This document shows positions 7,568 to 15,214 of a stretch of DNA of 17,996 bases, one piece after another (the stretch's first letter is position 1; every line of letters begins with the position of its first letter). The notes under the pieces are model-generated. The model did no database searches. It was given only the letters and a program-made list of their open reading frames with translations, and had not been told where the DNA came from. The position numbers and the translations under genes were made by a program. This DNA is from an uncultured Bacteroidales bacterium. GTDB lineage: Bacteria > Bacteroidota > Bacteroidia > Bacteroidales > Paludibacteraceae. The DNA lies in NCBI GenBank assembly GCA_903929065.1, contig CAIYTJ010000657.1:1-17996 (forward strand), written 5' to 3'.

Positions 7568-10282
7568 TACTTTCATATTATAAATTTTCCCTCTTCCGGG
7601 TAAATCCACAAACGGCATTTCCGGTAAATTGACCGACAGTCCGGCCATCCCCAGACCAATACTTGCTTCCGTTCTTATTTTTATTTTCAATATCGTATTG
7701 TCAATTTCCAGTTGAATCAACTCATCAGCTTCCAACTTCAATGCTTCTGCATCTTTCGGATTCAGGTACACAAACGGTTCAGGAATGCGTTGGGATAGGG
7801 TAGAAGCGGCCGAACTCATTTCGTCGCTCCCAAAAATCTGATAAACCGGAACTATCAAAAATTCCCCTTTCGTTAGCTCAACGGGTTGGATATTAGCTTT
7901 GAAATAAGTTGTTTTGGCATTTTCAACCGATATAATTAGTTTGATTCCAGCGTCGCCGCCTTTCATTCTGCCGTTCGGTTCATCCAAATATTTATTCACC
8001 GCCTGAACCGAGTTCCAACCCGGTGACCAGTAGAACGGAACCAGCGATGACGGCGGATTGGCGTGACTTCCCTCCATGGTAAATGCCAACGGAGAATCAA
8101 TATCGGGTTGAATGCCGGTTTCGGTAACGGCAACATTTGCATGCATCGACGTCCTGCCGCTGTAACGCAGGGGTTGGCGCGGAATTTTTTCGTTCAACAT
8201 CCGAAAATCAGCATCCGAAAAGTAGTTTTTCAATGCAGCGAAAGCCGCATTGCTGGCAATTAATGCCGAAGTAATATCGTCAAATTTCTTCCATTGAACC
8301 GATGGCGAATCGGTTTTAATCCGAATCATTTCGGCCAGCCACCGCCAACTTTCCTTTACCTGATTTTTGTTCACAATGGTTTTGTAATACCGTTGCGCCC
8401 GGCCTTCGTTGTTCACCAACGTGCCTTCGGCTTCTGCAAATGTGGCTGCAGGAACCACGATATCCGCTTTCAATGTCATTTTGTTGGTCAGCTGATCCAG
8501 CACAATGACTTGTTTGCACCGATCGAAAAGCTGTTCTACCGATGTTGAGGTTGCCCTGCGGTACAAATCATTTTCCAATACAATAAGCGTATCAATTTCT
8601 TCTTTTTCTGTCAATGAAATTGCATCATCCAGAGATTTTCCTTCCAGATAAGCCAGTCCCATGCTGTTGCTCTCGGGCAAAACCATGCTCAACACACCTT
8701 TCTTTTCAGCTGAATAAAGAGCGGTGGCAATGTTGCAAGCTGCCCGGATTAATTGTTCGTCCCCACAATTAATCCCAGAAATGATTACGGGATTGTTGGC
8801 GTTTTTCAACTTGAGGGCTATCTTTTCGGCCAATGATTGTTGGTCTTTATCAGTCAGTTTAAAAGTCGGAGCCTCCGCACTCAGGGCAGAAGCAACGGCA
8901 AATCCCAGTCCGGCAATGTCGGATAAATTACCTCTGAAAGTGGTCTCGGCCACTTCGTCCAATGAATCTTTAAACGGTGTGGCAATGAAGATGGGACTCT
9001 TTGCATCCTGAGCAACTTGCATCACCGGATGGGCGTTCCACGCCGGGATGCCCAGTTTTTCAGCCATTTCTTTTCCCTTGTTGCGCGAAGCTTCCCGAAC
9101 GGCCAGCGCCATCATGGGTGCGGTGTTCACCAAATCTTCGCCGAGAATCAATACGGCATCGGCTTTCTCAATTTGCTTTAAGGAAGGCGTTGGAATACCG
9201 CTTTGCTGCAAGAAATTCAGGACAGTTTTGGTTATATCTTGTTCTTTGGTTGAGATTCCATGATAAAAATTATAGCTTCCCACCAAAACCGACAATGCAT
9301 AGTTGGCTTCGAGCGAAGCGCGGGGAGAACCAATCCCTATTACTTTTTTATTGGCAGTAAAAGTATCTTTCAAAGTAGAAAATAGCGTTGAATCATCAAC
9401 TTCTGTCAGGATTTCAGTTTTGCCCGAACGGATTTCCGCTTTGCGAATGCGTTTTTCGTCATTCACAAACTCATATCCAAACCGTCCGCGGTCGCAAATA
9501 AAGTAGCCGTTTACCTCGCCGTTATAGCGGCTCATAATCCGTCGCAACGAATCGTACCGTTCGCTGGCAATGATATTGCAACCAAGGCTGCAATGGGTGC
9601 AAACCGACGGTGCATTGGATAAATCCCACTTGCGGGTATAATGATTTTTCAATGTTTTGTCGGTAAAAACGCCGGTCGGACACACTTCCACGAGGTTTCC
9701 GCTGAATTCGTTTTCGAGCGTTCCATCTTCCAACCGTCCAAAATAAACATTGTTGCGCGATGCAAAAACATTGAGGTCTTTGCCGCCGGCATAGTCGCGG
9801 TAGAACCGCACGCAACGGTAACATTCAATGCAACGGTTCATTTCGTGATGGATAAATGGCCCGATATTTTGATTTTGGAACGTACGCTTTTTGAAATCAA
9901 AACGGCGGTAATTGTGTCCGGTCATCACGGTCATGTCCTGCAAATGGCATTCGCCGCCTTCGTCGCAAATCGGGCAGTCGTGCGGATGATTGGTCATCAG
10001 TCCTTCAATAACTGCTGCCCGAAACTGTTTTGTTTCTTCATCATCGGTCGAAATTATTAAGCCTTCAACAACTGGTTCCATGCACGACATCACTATTTTA
10101 CCTTTCGTGTCTTCGGCATTCCGGAACTTCTTCACGGCGCAAAGCCGACAAGCCCCCACCGAACCAAGTGCGGCATGAAAACAGAAGTGCGGAATGTCAA
10201 ACCCGAGCGCAAGGCAGGTTTCCAGAAGATTTTTCTTCGGTTCCACTTCGTATTCTTTCCCGTCAATTTGAATTTTTATCAT
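7559..10282 (-). CDS. nuoG: NADH-quinone oxidoreductase subunit G
   Basis: NuoG is the large iron-sulfur subunit of the NADH-oxidising arm, passing electrons from NuoF towards NuoI. I start it at the ATG at 10282, which overlaps the nuoF stop as ATGA. An upstream in-frame ATG at 10297 would add five residues. With the chosen start it has 907 residues and the N1b ligands are C34, C45, C48 and C67. N5 uses H99, C103, C106 and C112 (HPHDCPICDEGGEC). N4 uses C151, C154, C157 and C201. The optional N7 set is C228, C231, C235 and C263 (spacing CX2CX3CX27C). N1b and N7 numbers coincide with E. coli as I recall them. The rest is a molybdopterin-oxidoreductase-like domain without visible catalytic function. 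Confidence 0.97.
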   Translation of the reverse strand: MIKIQIDGKEYEVEPKKNLLETCLALGFDIPHFCFHAALGSVGACRLCAVKKFRNAEDTKGKIVMSCMEPVVEGLIISTDDEETKQFRAAVIEGLMTNHPHDCPICDEGGECHLQDMTVMTGHNYRRFDFKKRTFQNQNIGPFIHHEMNRCIECYRCVRFYRDYAGGKDLNVFASRNNVYFGRLEDGTLENEFSGNLVEVCPTGVFTDKTLKNHYTRKWDLSNAPSVCTHCSLGCNIIASERYDSLRRIMSRYNGEVNGYFICDRGRFGYEFVNDEKRIRKAEIRSGKTEILTEVDDSTLFSTLKDTFTANKKVIGIGSPRASLEANYALSVLVGSYNFYHGISTKEQDITKTVLNFLQQSGIPTPSLKQIEKADAVLILGEDLVNTAPMMALAVREASRNKGKEMAEKLGIPAWNAHPVMQVAQDAKSPIFIATPFKDSLDEVAETTFRGNLSDIAGLGFAVASALSAEAPTFKLTDKDQQSLAEKIALKLKNANNPVIISGINCGDEQLIRAACNIATALYSAEKKGVLSMVLPESNSMGLAYLEGKSLDDAISLTEKEEIDTLIVLENDLYRRATSTSVEQLFDRCKQVIVLDQLTNKMTLKADIVVPAATFAEAEGTLVNNEGRAQRYYKTIVNKNQVKESWRWLAEMIRIKTDSPSVQWKKFDDITSALIASNAAFAALKNYFSDADFRMLNEKIPRQPLRYSGRTSMHANVAVTETGIQPDIDSPLAFTMEGSHANPPSSLVPFYWSPGWNSVQAVNKYLDEPNGRMKGGDAGIKLIISVENAKTTYFKANIQPVELTKGEFLIVPVYQIFGSDEMSSAASTLSQRIPEPFVYLNPKDAEALKLEADELIQLEIDNTILKIKIRTEASIGLGMAGLSVNLPEMPFVDLPGRGKIYNMKVES

Positions 10283-11550
10283 GATTTCCAGGGGCATTTT
10301 TTGTTGTTGATATGGCTAACAAAATCATCGTGAAAATAGTTCAGACCGCTTTGCAACGGCTCTGCAGCTCCGGGCGCATGCGCGCAAAATGTGTTTCCGG
10401 GGCCCATGTATTTGGTTTGTTGTTTCAAAATATCCAGATGTTCCATTCGCCCGTTGCCGTTTTCGATGGCTTCCAAAATCTTTACCACCCACGGCAATCC
10501 TTCGCGGCAAGGCGTGCAAAAACCACAACTCTCGAGCGCGAAAAACTTTTCAACATTATGCAGAAAAGCCACCGGACAGGTTTTATCATCGAGAATAATC
10601 ATCGTGCCTGTTCCCATTCGACTTCCCACTGCGCCAACCGTACTAAAATCCATTTTGACATCCAAATGTTCCTCAATCAGAAAATCGGTGGAAGCGCCAC
10701 CAGGCAAAAGTCCTCTGAAACCATATCCTTCCAACATTCCGCCGGCATGAACTTCTAGAATCTCCCGAATGGTTGTTCCCAATGGTAATTCCCAAAGTCC
10801 GGGTTTCTTTACTTTTCCACTGATTCCGAAAACTTTTGTTCCGCCGGTTTCTGTCAGACTCAAGCCCTTAAACCAATCGGCACCATTTTCAACAATATGC
10901 GAAATCCAGCACAATGTTTCCACATTATTCACCACAGTCGGTTTGCCAAACAGTCCGCTGATGGCCGGAAACGGCGGTTTGGTGCGTGGAATGGCACGTT
11001 TGCCTTCAAGTGAATTCAATAACGCCGTTTCTTCCCCGCAAATATACCGTCCGGCACTCGAGTGGACATTCATTTCCAGATTATAACCTGTTCCCAGAAT
11101 ATTTTTACCCAATAATCCGGCAGCGTAGGCTTCGGCAATGGCTTTTCGCAGTTCGGCTTCCGCTTTTTTATACGCCCAACGCAGAAAAATGTAGGCCGTC
11201 TGTGCCTGAATGGCATAAGCGGCGATAATCATTCCGGCAATAAGTTGATGCGGATTTCCTTCCAGCAAATAACGGTCTTTGAACGTGCCGGGTTCCATTT
11301 CGTCGGCGTTGCAGACCAGGTATTTCGGTTCTTCTTTGTCCATTGGCACAAGGCTCCATTTAACGCCGGTAGGAAAACCCGCGCCGCCTCTTCCCAACAA
11401 ATTGGAAGTTTTCACCAGATTGGTGATTTCTGCAGGCGTCATTTCTTTCAATGCTTTTTGCACACCGGCATAACCTCCCACTTGCTGATATTCTTTCAGG
11501 TTTAAGGGTGAAGATTCGGAATGAATATGTTGCGTCAATGGTCTTTCCAT
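10279..11550 (-). CDS. nuoF: NADH-quinone oxidoreductase subunit F (NADH- and FMN-binding)
   Basis: NuoF oxidises NADH with FMN and holds cluster N3 at the tip of the peripheral arm of complex I. It is 423 residues, close to the usual length. The nucleotide-binding glycine motif GRGGAGFPTGVKW is at residues 53-65. NADEMEPGTFKDR is at 81-93 and CGEETALLNSLEG at 171-183. The N3 ligands are C342, C345 and C348 (SCGFCTPCREG) and C389 (NTFCAHAPG), a constant nine below E. coli as I recall it. It starts 45 bases after the nuoE stop. Its stop overlaps the nuoG start by four bases. Confidence 0.98.
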   Translation of the reverse strand: MERPLTQHIHSESSPLNLKEYQQVGGYAGVQKALKEMTPAEITNLVKTSNLLGRGGAGFPTGVKWSLVPMDKEEPKYLVCNADEMEPGTFKDRYLLEGNPHQLIAGMIIAAYAIQAQTAYIFLRWAYKKAEAELRKAIAEAYAAGLLGKNILGTGYNLEMNVHSSAGRYICGEETALLNSLEGKRAIPRTKPPFPAISGLFGKPTVVNNVETLCWISHIVENGADWFKGLSLTETGGTKVFGISGKVKKPGLWELPLGTTIREILEVHAGGMLEGYGFRGLLPGGASTDFLIEEHLDVKMDFSTVGAVGSRMGTGTMIILDDKTCPVAFLHNVEKFFALESCGFCTPCREGLPWVVKILEAIENGNGRMEHLDILKQQTKYMGPGNTFCAHAPGAAEPLQSGLNYFHDDFVSHINNKKCPWKS

Positions 11551-11595
11551 CTTTTGTTTTATAGTCTTGGTTCTAATGTCTTGGTTCTAATATCT
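11551..11595. repeat. Tandem 14-bp repeat between nuoE and nuoF
   Basis: GTCTTGGTTCTAAT occurs twice in perfect tandem (11564-11577 and 11578-11591) in a 45-base gap and is followed by a degenerate ATCTTT. CTTGGTTCT-type words also appear within the nuoM 3' end. No hairpin or promoter is evident. Confidence 0.85.
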
Positions 11596-12060
11596 TTATT
11601 TATAGTTCTCCAGAATTTCGTCCACTTTTTCAAAAGTCAACTGATTAAAATGATCGTTGTTTATCATCATCGAAGGTGTATGGTCGCAATCGCCCAAACA
11701 GGATATTGGCAAAAGCGTGTATCGGTTATCAGCCGTAGTTTGTCCAAAACTAATGCCCAGTTTTTTCGAAATATGTTCGTAAATGCTTTCATAACCCATA
11801 ATCATACAACTTATTCCATCGCAAAGAAGAATCACATTCCGTCCCACCGGTCTGCGGTAAATGCGGCTGTAAAACGTGGCAACGCCTTCCACATCCTCGT
11901 TGGACATGTGCAGGAATTGAGCAATATCTTTTACCGACTCATCCGAAACCCAACCGCGATGATGCTGCACAATCTTCAACGCATCAATGCAGGCCGCCGA
12001 CGGATACGGATATTGTCCGGTTTCCTTTTGAATCTCTGTTTTTTCTTCTTCGGATAACAT
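11596..12060 (-). CDS. nuoE: NADH-quinone oxidoreductase subunit E
   Basis: NuoE is a thioredoxin-fold 2Fe-2S subunit that pairs with NuoF in the NADH-oxidising tip of complex I and binds cluster N1a. The 154-residue protein has the four ligands C80 and C85 (CDGISC) and C121 and C125 (CLGDC). These are twelve below the E. coli positions as I recall them. The N-terminal helical domain contains QYPYPSAACIDALKIVQHHRGWVSD, split here as QYPYPSAACIDAL and KIVQHHRGWVSD, typical of the family. It sits between nuoCD (77-base spacer) and nuoF (45-base spacer). Confidence 0.97.
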   Translation of the reverse strand: MLSEEEKTEIQKETGQYPYPSAACIDALKIVQHHRGWVSDESVKDIAQFLHMSNEDVEGVATFYSRIYRRPVGRNVILLCDGISCMIMGYESIYEHISKKLGISFGQTTADNRYTLLPISCLGDCDHTPSMMINNDHFNQLTFEKVDEILENYK

Positions 12061-12137
12061 AAGGTCATTTACTATTTACCATTTCTTTTTTTCTTATTTT
12101 CTATTCAACCAATTAACTGATAAACTAATTAACCAAT
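12061..12137. repeat. AT-rich repeat spacer between nuoCD and nuoE
   Basis: On the plus strand ATTTACT, ATTTACC and ATTTCTT lie in tandem (12067-12087). A T-rich run follows, then AACCAATT at 12107-12114 and again at 12131-12138, where it runs into the nuoCD stop codon. The octamer matches those at 5739-5762. No gene or terminator-like hairpin is seen. Confidence 0.65.
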
Positions 12138-13913
12138 TTACCTGTCAAGGTCCGCCAATACAAAATCCATGGCTCCCAAAATGGCCAGCAAATCAGGAAT
12201 AGTGTATCCTTTACTGATAAGTGGCAACATTTGCATGTGCGGAAACGATGGAGTCCGGATGCGCGAACGGTATGATTGTGAACTGCCATCGCTTATCAGA
12301 TAATATCCGTTACTTCCTTTGGCTGCTTCAATCGGTACCATGGCTTCTCCCGCCGGAATCACCGGTCCCCACGAAACACCCACAAAATGGTTGATCAACG
12401 TTTCAATATCCACCATGGTTTTATCTTTTCGGGGCGGAATAGCCAATGGATGATCGGATTTATATTCTCCTGCAGGCATATTATTAATGCATTGTTGAAC
12501 AATCCGTAGACTTTGTCGCATTTCCTCCATACGAACCAATGCACGGTCGTAACAATCGCCGTTTTTGCCAAGAGGAATATCGAATTCAAAGTTTTCGAAA
12601 CCCGAGTATGGCCTTTTTTTACGGTAATCCCAGTCGTAACCGGTGGCACGAAGTCCCGAGCCGGTAATTCCCCAATCAATCGCTTCGGCTGTGGTATAAA
12701 CCCCAATGCCAACTGTCCGGGCTTTGAAAATACGGTTTTTTATGATACTGTTTTCGAATTCTTTCAGTCGTTTCGGGAAATAATCCACAAAGTTCTGAAC
12801 CAGTTTTTCCCAACCATCCGGTAAATCATGTGCGACACCACCAATTCGGAACCAGGATGGATGCATTCTTCCGCCGGTAATAGCACCAACAATATCAAAA
12901 ATTCGTTCACGGTCGTTGAACGCATAGAAAACCGGCGACATTTGACCCATGTCCTGCGCAAAAGTGCCCAACCAAACCAAATGACTGGAGATTCGGAAAA
13001 GTTCGCTCATCATGATGCGTATTACATTGGCTCGGTCGGGAACAGTGATTCCCGCCAGCTTTTCAACTGAAAGCAGATAAGCAAGGTTATTCATTACGCC
13101 ACCGAGATAATCAATGCGATCGGTATATGGAATAAAAGTATGCCACGTTTGTCGCTCGCCCATTTTCTCAGCACCACGGTGGTGGAAACCAATATCGGGA
13201 ATAATGTTGACAATATCTTCACCGTGAAGTTGAAGAACCAGTCTCAACAATCCATGAGTTCCGGGATGTTGCGGACCAACATTGAGAAACATGAAATCGC
13301 TGTCGTCAGCCGAAGTTTCCAATCCATAATCTTCCGGTTTGAAAGTGAGTTCGGTATCTTCGGTGTCTCTCATCAATTCCGTCAAAACAAACGGGTCCTG
13401 TTCGGTAGCGCGGGCGTAATGATCTTTCCGCAACGGATGACCGTCCCACGATTTTGGCATCAGAATGCGTGTCAGCCTCGGATGTCCATCGAAAATGATG
13501 CCGAACATGTCAAACACTTCGCGTTCGTACCAGTTAGCCGATTCCCAAACGGAAGTTGCGCTTGGAATATGGAGATTGTTAGTATTAAGTGCCACTTTCA
13601 AGCGAATGTCTTCGTTTCGATCAAAGGAAGTAAGGTGGTAAACTACGGTAAAATCACTTGCCGGTTGATCATTGCAGTTCTTGCGGGTTCGTTCGTCAAT
13701 AGCAGTCAGGTCGTAAAGTAAGTTGAAGGGAAGAATCATTTCTGATTTCAGGTAACTGAGAACCGGAATCAGATTGTTTTTGTCAATCCAGATAGTAACC
13801 GTATCATCCTTGGTGGATTGATTATATAAAATAACCTGATTTCCAAACCGCTCATTCAGTTCGGAAACCACATTAATATCTGTTTTAAACAATCGATTTA
13901 ATTCCTCAGTCAT
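12138..13913 (-). CDS. nuoCD: Fused NADH-quinone oxidoreductase subunits C and D
   Basis: This 591-residue protein joins the 30-kDa and 49-kDa homologues of complex I, which are separate in many bacteria. Residues 1-180 are the NuoC domain, with its signature around NWYEREVFDMFGIIFDGHP (127-145) and LRRILMP-like LTRILMPKSWDGHPLRKDH. Residues 181-205 are an acidic linker. From about 208 the NuoD domain begins (FLNVGPQHPGTHG, G213-G221), followed by RGAEKMGERQ and YTDRIDYLGG (Y263-Y269). The conserved His and Tyr here form the quinone head-group site in known structures. The end GAMDFVLADLDR is typical. The length fits the E. coli fusion of about 600 residues. It lies 39 bases after nuoB. Confidence 0.97.
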   Translation of the reverse strand: MTEELNRLFKTDINVVSELNERFGNQVILYNQSTKDDTVTIWIDKNNLIPVLSYLKSEMILPFNLLYDLTAIDERTRKNCNDQPASDFTVVYHLTSFDRNEDIRLKVALNTNNLHIPSATSVWESANWYEREVFDMFGIIFDGHPRLTRILMPKSWDGHPLRKDHYARATEQDPFVLTELMRDTEDTELTFKPEDYGLETSADDSDFMFLNVGPQHPGTHGLLRLVLQLHGEDIVNIIPDIGFHHRGAEKMGERQTWHTFIPYTDRIDYLGGVMNNLAYLLSVEKLAGITVPDRANVIRIMMSELFRISSHLVWLGTFAQDMGQMSPVFYAFNDRERIFDIVGAITGGRMHPSWFRIGGVAHDLPDGWEKLVQNFVDYFPKRLKEFENSIIKNRIFKARTVGIGVYTTAEAIDWGITGSGLRATGYDWDYRKKRPYSGFENFEFDIPLGKNGDCYDRALVRMEEMRQSLRIVQQCINNMPAGEYKSDHPLAIPPRKDKTMVDIETLINHFVGVSWGPVIPAGEAMVPIEAAKGSNGYYLISDGSSQSYRSRIRTPSFPHMQMLPLISKGYTIPDLLAILGAMDFVLADLDR

Positions 13914-13952
13914 AACTTCTTTAATTCATAATTCATAATTCACAAATCCTTA
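13914..13952. repeat. Tandem AATTCAT heptamers between nuoB and nuoCD
   Basis: AATTCAT at 13923-13929 and 13930-13936, then AATTCAC at 13937-13943, fill most of the 39-base gap. The minus-strand reading is a run of GAATTAT words just upstream of the nuoCD start. No Shine-Dalgarno-like purine run is present in it. Confidence 0.8.
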
Positions 13953-14588
13953 TTAAATTTCATTCATTGGCCGGATATTTCCCATTTTACTTCTTTCTTC
14001 CTGCTTCAAATCACGGTTACTTGGTTTATCCAGCCTGTGGACACCTTGCGGACCAATCATCCAACTCAGCGGCCGTTCTTCTTTTCCTATTGAATCGCGA
14101 AGCAAAAGTAATCCTTCCAGAAAGGCATCGGGGCGGGGAGGACAGCCGGAAACATACACATCTACCGGCAAAATCTTATCAACGCCCTGCACCACGCTGT
14201 AAATGTCGTACATGCCGCCCGAATTAGCACATGAACCCATGGAAATAACCCATTTCGGAGCCATCATTTGTTCGTAAAGACGTAGAATAATGGGTGCCAT
14301 TTTCATAAAAACCGTTCCGGCAATAATCATCACATCGGCTTCACGGGGAGTGCTTCGGATAACTTCGCCACCAAAGCGGGCAAGGTCATATCGGCTTGTC
14401 AACGAAGTAGCCATTTCCACAAAGCAGCACGAAAGCCCGAATCCGAAAGGCCAGATTGAGTTTTTGCGTCCCCAGGCAACCATTTCATCCAGTTTGCCGA
14501 ACAGCACGGTTTTGTAAAGGTTTTCGTCGGTCAATTCCTTTTCAATATCAAAGTTGCCTGCGCCGGGTTTTATCAGTTTATAGTTCAT
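13953..14588 (-). CDS. nuoB: NADH-quinone oxidoreductase subunit B (N2 cluster)
   Basis: NuoB holds the terminal 4Fe-4S cluster N2, which donates electrons to quinone at the interface with NuoD and NuoH. The 211-residue protein has all four ligands: the adjacent pair C54 and C55 (GLSCCFVEMA), C120 (SMGSCANSGG) and C149 (VSGCPPRPD). They sit exactly nine below the E. coli positions as I recall them. The start overlaps the nuoA stop as ATGA (14585-14588), which indicates coupled translation. The charged tail after about residue 180 is variable in the family. Confidence 0.98.
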   Translation of the reverse strand: MNYKLIKPGAGNFDIEKELTDENLYKTVLFGKLDEMVAWGRKNSIWPFGFGLSCCFVEMATSLTSRYDLARFGGEVIRSTPREADVMIIAGTVFMKMAPIILRLYEQMMAPKWVISMGSCANSGGMYDIYSVVQGVDKILPVDVYVSGCPPRPDAFLEGLLLLRDSIGKEERPLSWMIGPQGVHRLDKPSNRDLKQEERSKMGNIRPMNEI

Positions 14589-14992
14589 TTCAGTTTGTTT
14601 TTATATTTCAGAATCCGTTTGCCGTTTGGTCCGAAATCGAGCGCACCAATACTCAGCTCATACACCAGCAGAACCATCAGGATGGCAATAAATATGACAA
14701 TCCCAATGTAACCCGGAAGTCCGAGCTCGCGAAAAGATACCGCCCAGAGCATAATAAAGGCTGCATCCAAATCGAAAATCACAAAAAACATGGCTATGAG
14801 GTAAAAGCTGGAAGAAAAGCGCAGGCGTGCATCACCGGTGGGCGGAATGCCGGATTCGTAAGGTTCGTCGGTAGCTTTTTCGTGGTGACGCTCACCGAGC
14901 GCATACGAAAGACCAATCATAATGCCGATAAGAGCAAAAACTATGATTGCAAAAGCTATAAAAGGCCAGATTGTATTGTTTTGTTCCAACAT
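14585..14992 (-). CDS. nuoA: NADH-quinone oxidoreductase subunit A
   Basis: NuoA is the ND3 homologue of complex I. It has three membrane helices and a flexible loop near the quinone site. The protein is 135 residues. EPYESGIPPTGDARLRFSSSFY lies after the first helix (split: EPYESGIPPTG, DARLRFSSSFY), followed by FVIFDLDAAFIMLWA with its conserved acidic residues in helix 2. In many homologues the loop has a cysteine (ESG followed by C); here the position reads ESGIPP, as in the E. coli-type protein. It is the first gene of the operon, and its start faces the 222-base divergent spacer. Confidence 0.97.
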   Translation of the reverse strand: MLEQNNTIWPFIAFAIIVFALIGIMIGLSYALGERHHEKATDEPYESGIPPTGDARLRFSSSFYLIAMFFVIFDLDAAFIMLWAVSFRELGLPGYIGIVIFIAILMVLLVYELSIGALDFGPNGKRILKYKNKLK

Positions 14993-15214
14993 ATTGCGTA
15001 ATTTTTGTTGAATGAACGATCCATTTGCACTTTGTTAACTGAAACAAACTTTTTTGACTAATTGTTTACGAATATATTAATAAAGGACACATTTTAGAAT
15101 TAATGCACAGGATTAACTATGTTTTAATATTAAATCTTGAAACAAAAGGATGAGCAGATTCGTTCATGTAGAACGATTTAAGTGGTACAGAAAAAAAATT
15201 AAAAAAATACTTCC
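14993..15214. promoter_or_regulatory. Divergent intergenic region with probable promoters and inverted repeats
   Basis: This AT-rich spacer separates nuoA (minus) from the plus-strand dehydrogenase-like gene, so promoters for both should lie here. I could not confidently match the Bacteroidota -33/-7 consensus (TTTG and TAnnTTTG). TATATTCG on the minus strand near 15075 differs from the -7 form at one base but has no good -33 partner. Two inverted repeats are visible: ACTTTGTT / AACAAACT (15029-15050, one mismatch) about 36 bases upstream of nuoA, and TCGTTC / GAACGA (15160-15176, five-base loop) about 38 bases upstream of the other gene. Either could be an operator or a transcript hairpin. 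Confidence 0.4.

Noticed and set aside
9641..10060. Plus-strand open frames opposite nuoG and nuoF (also 10312-10758)
   Set aside because: These are shadows of conserved coding sequence, with no own upstream signals and no recognisable domain.
10280..10297. Start of nuoG at the upstream ATG (10297)
   Set aside because: The ATG at 10282 forms an ATGA overlap with the nuoF stop and gives cysteine numbering that matches E. coli for N1b and N7.
11521..12057. A 178-codon plus-strand open frame opposite nuoE
   Set aside because: It covers nuoE and the nuoE-nuoF spacer in antisense. NuoE has all its cluster ligands, and the antisense product shows no family features.
13140..13721. A 193-codon plus-strand open frame opposite nuoCD
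   Set aside because: It lies entirely antisense to a strongly conserved gene, has no recognisable domain, and its residues mirror codon bias of the opposite strand.
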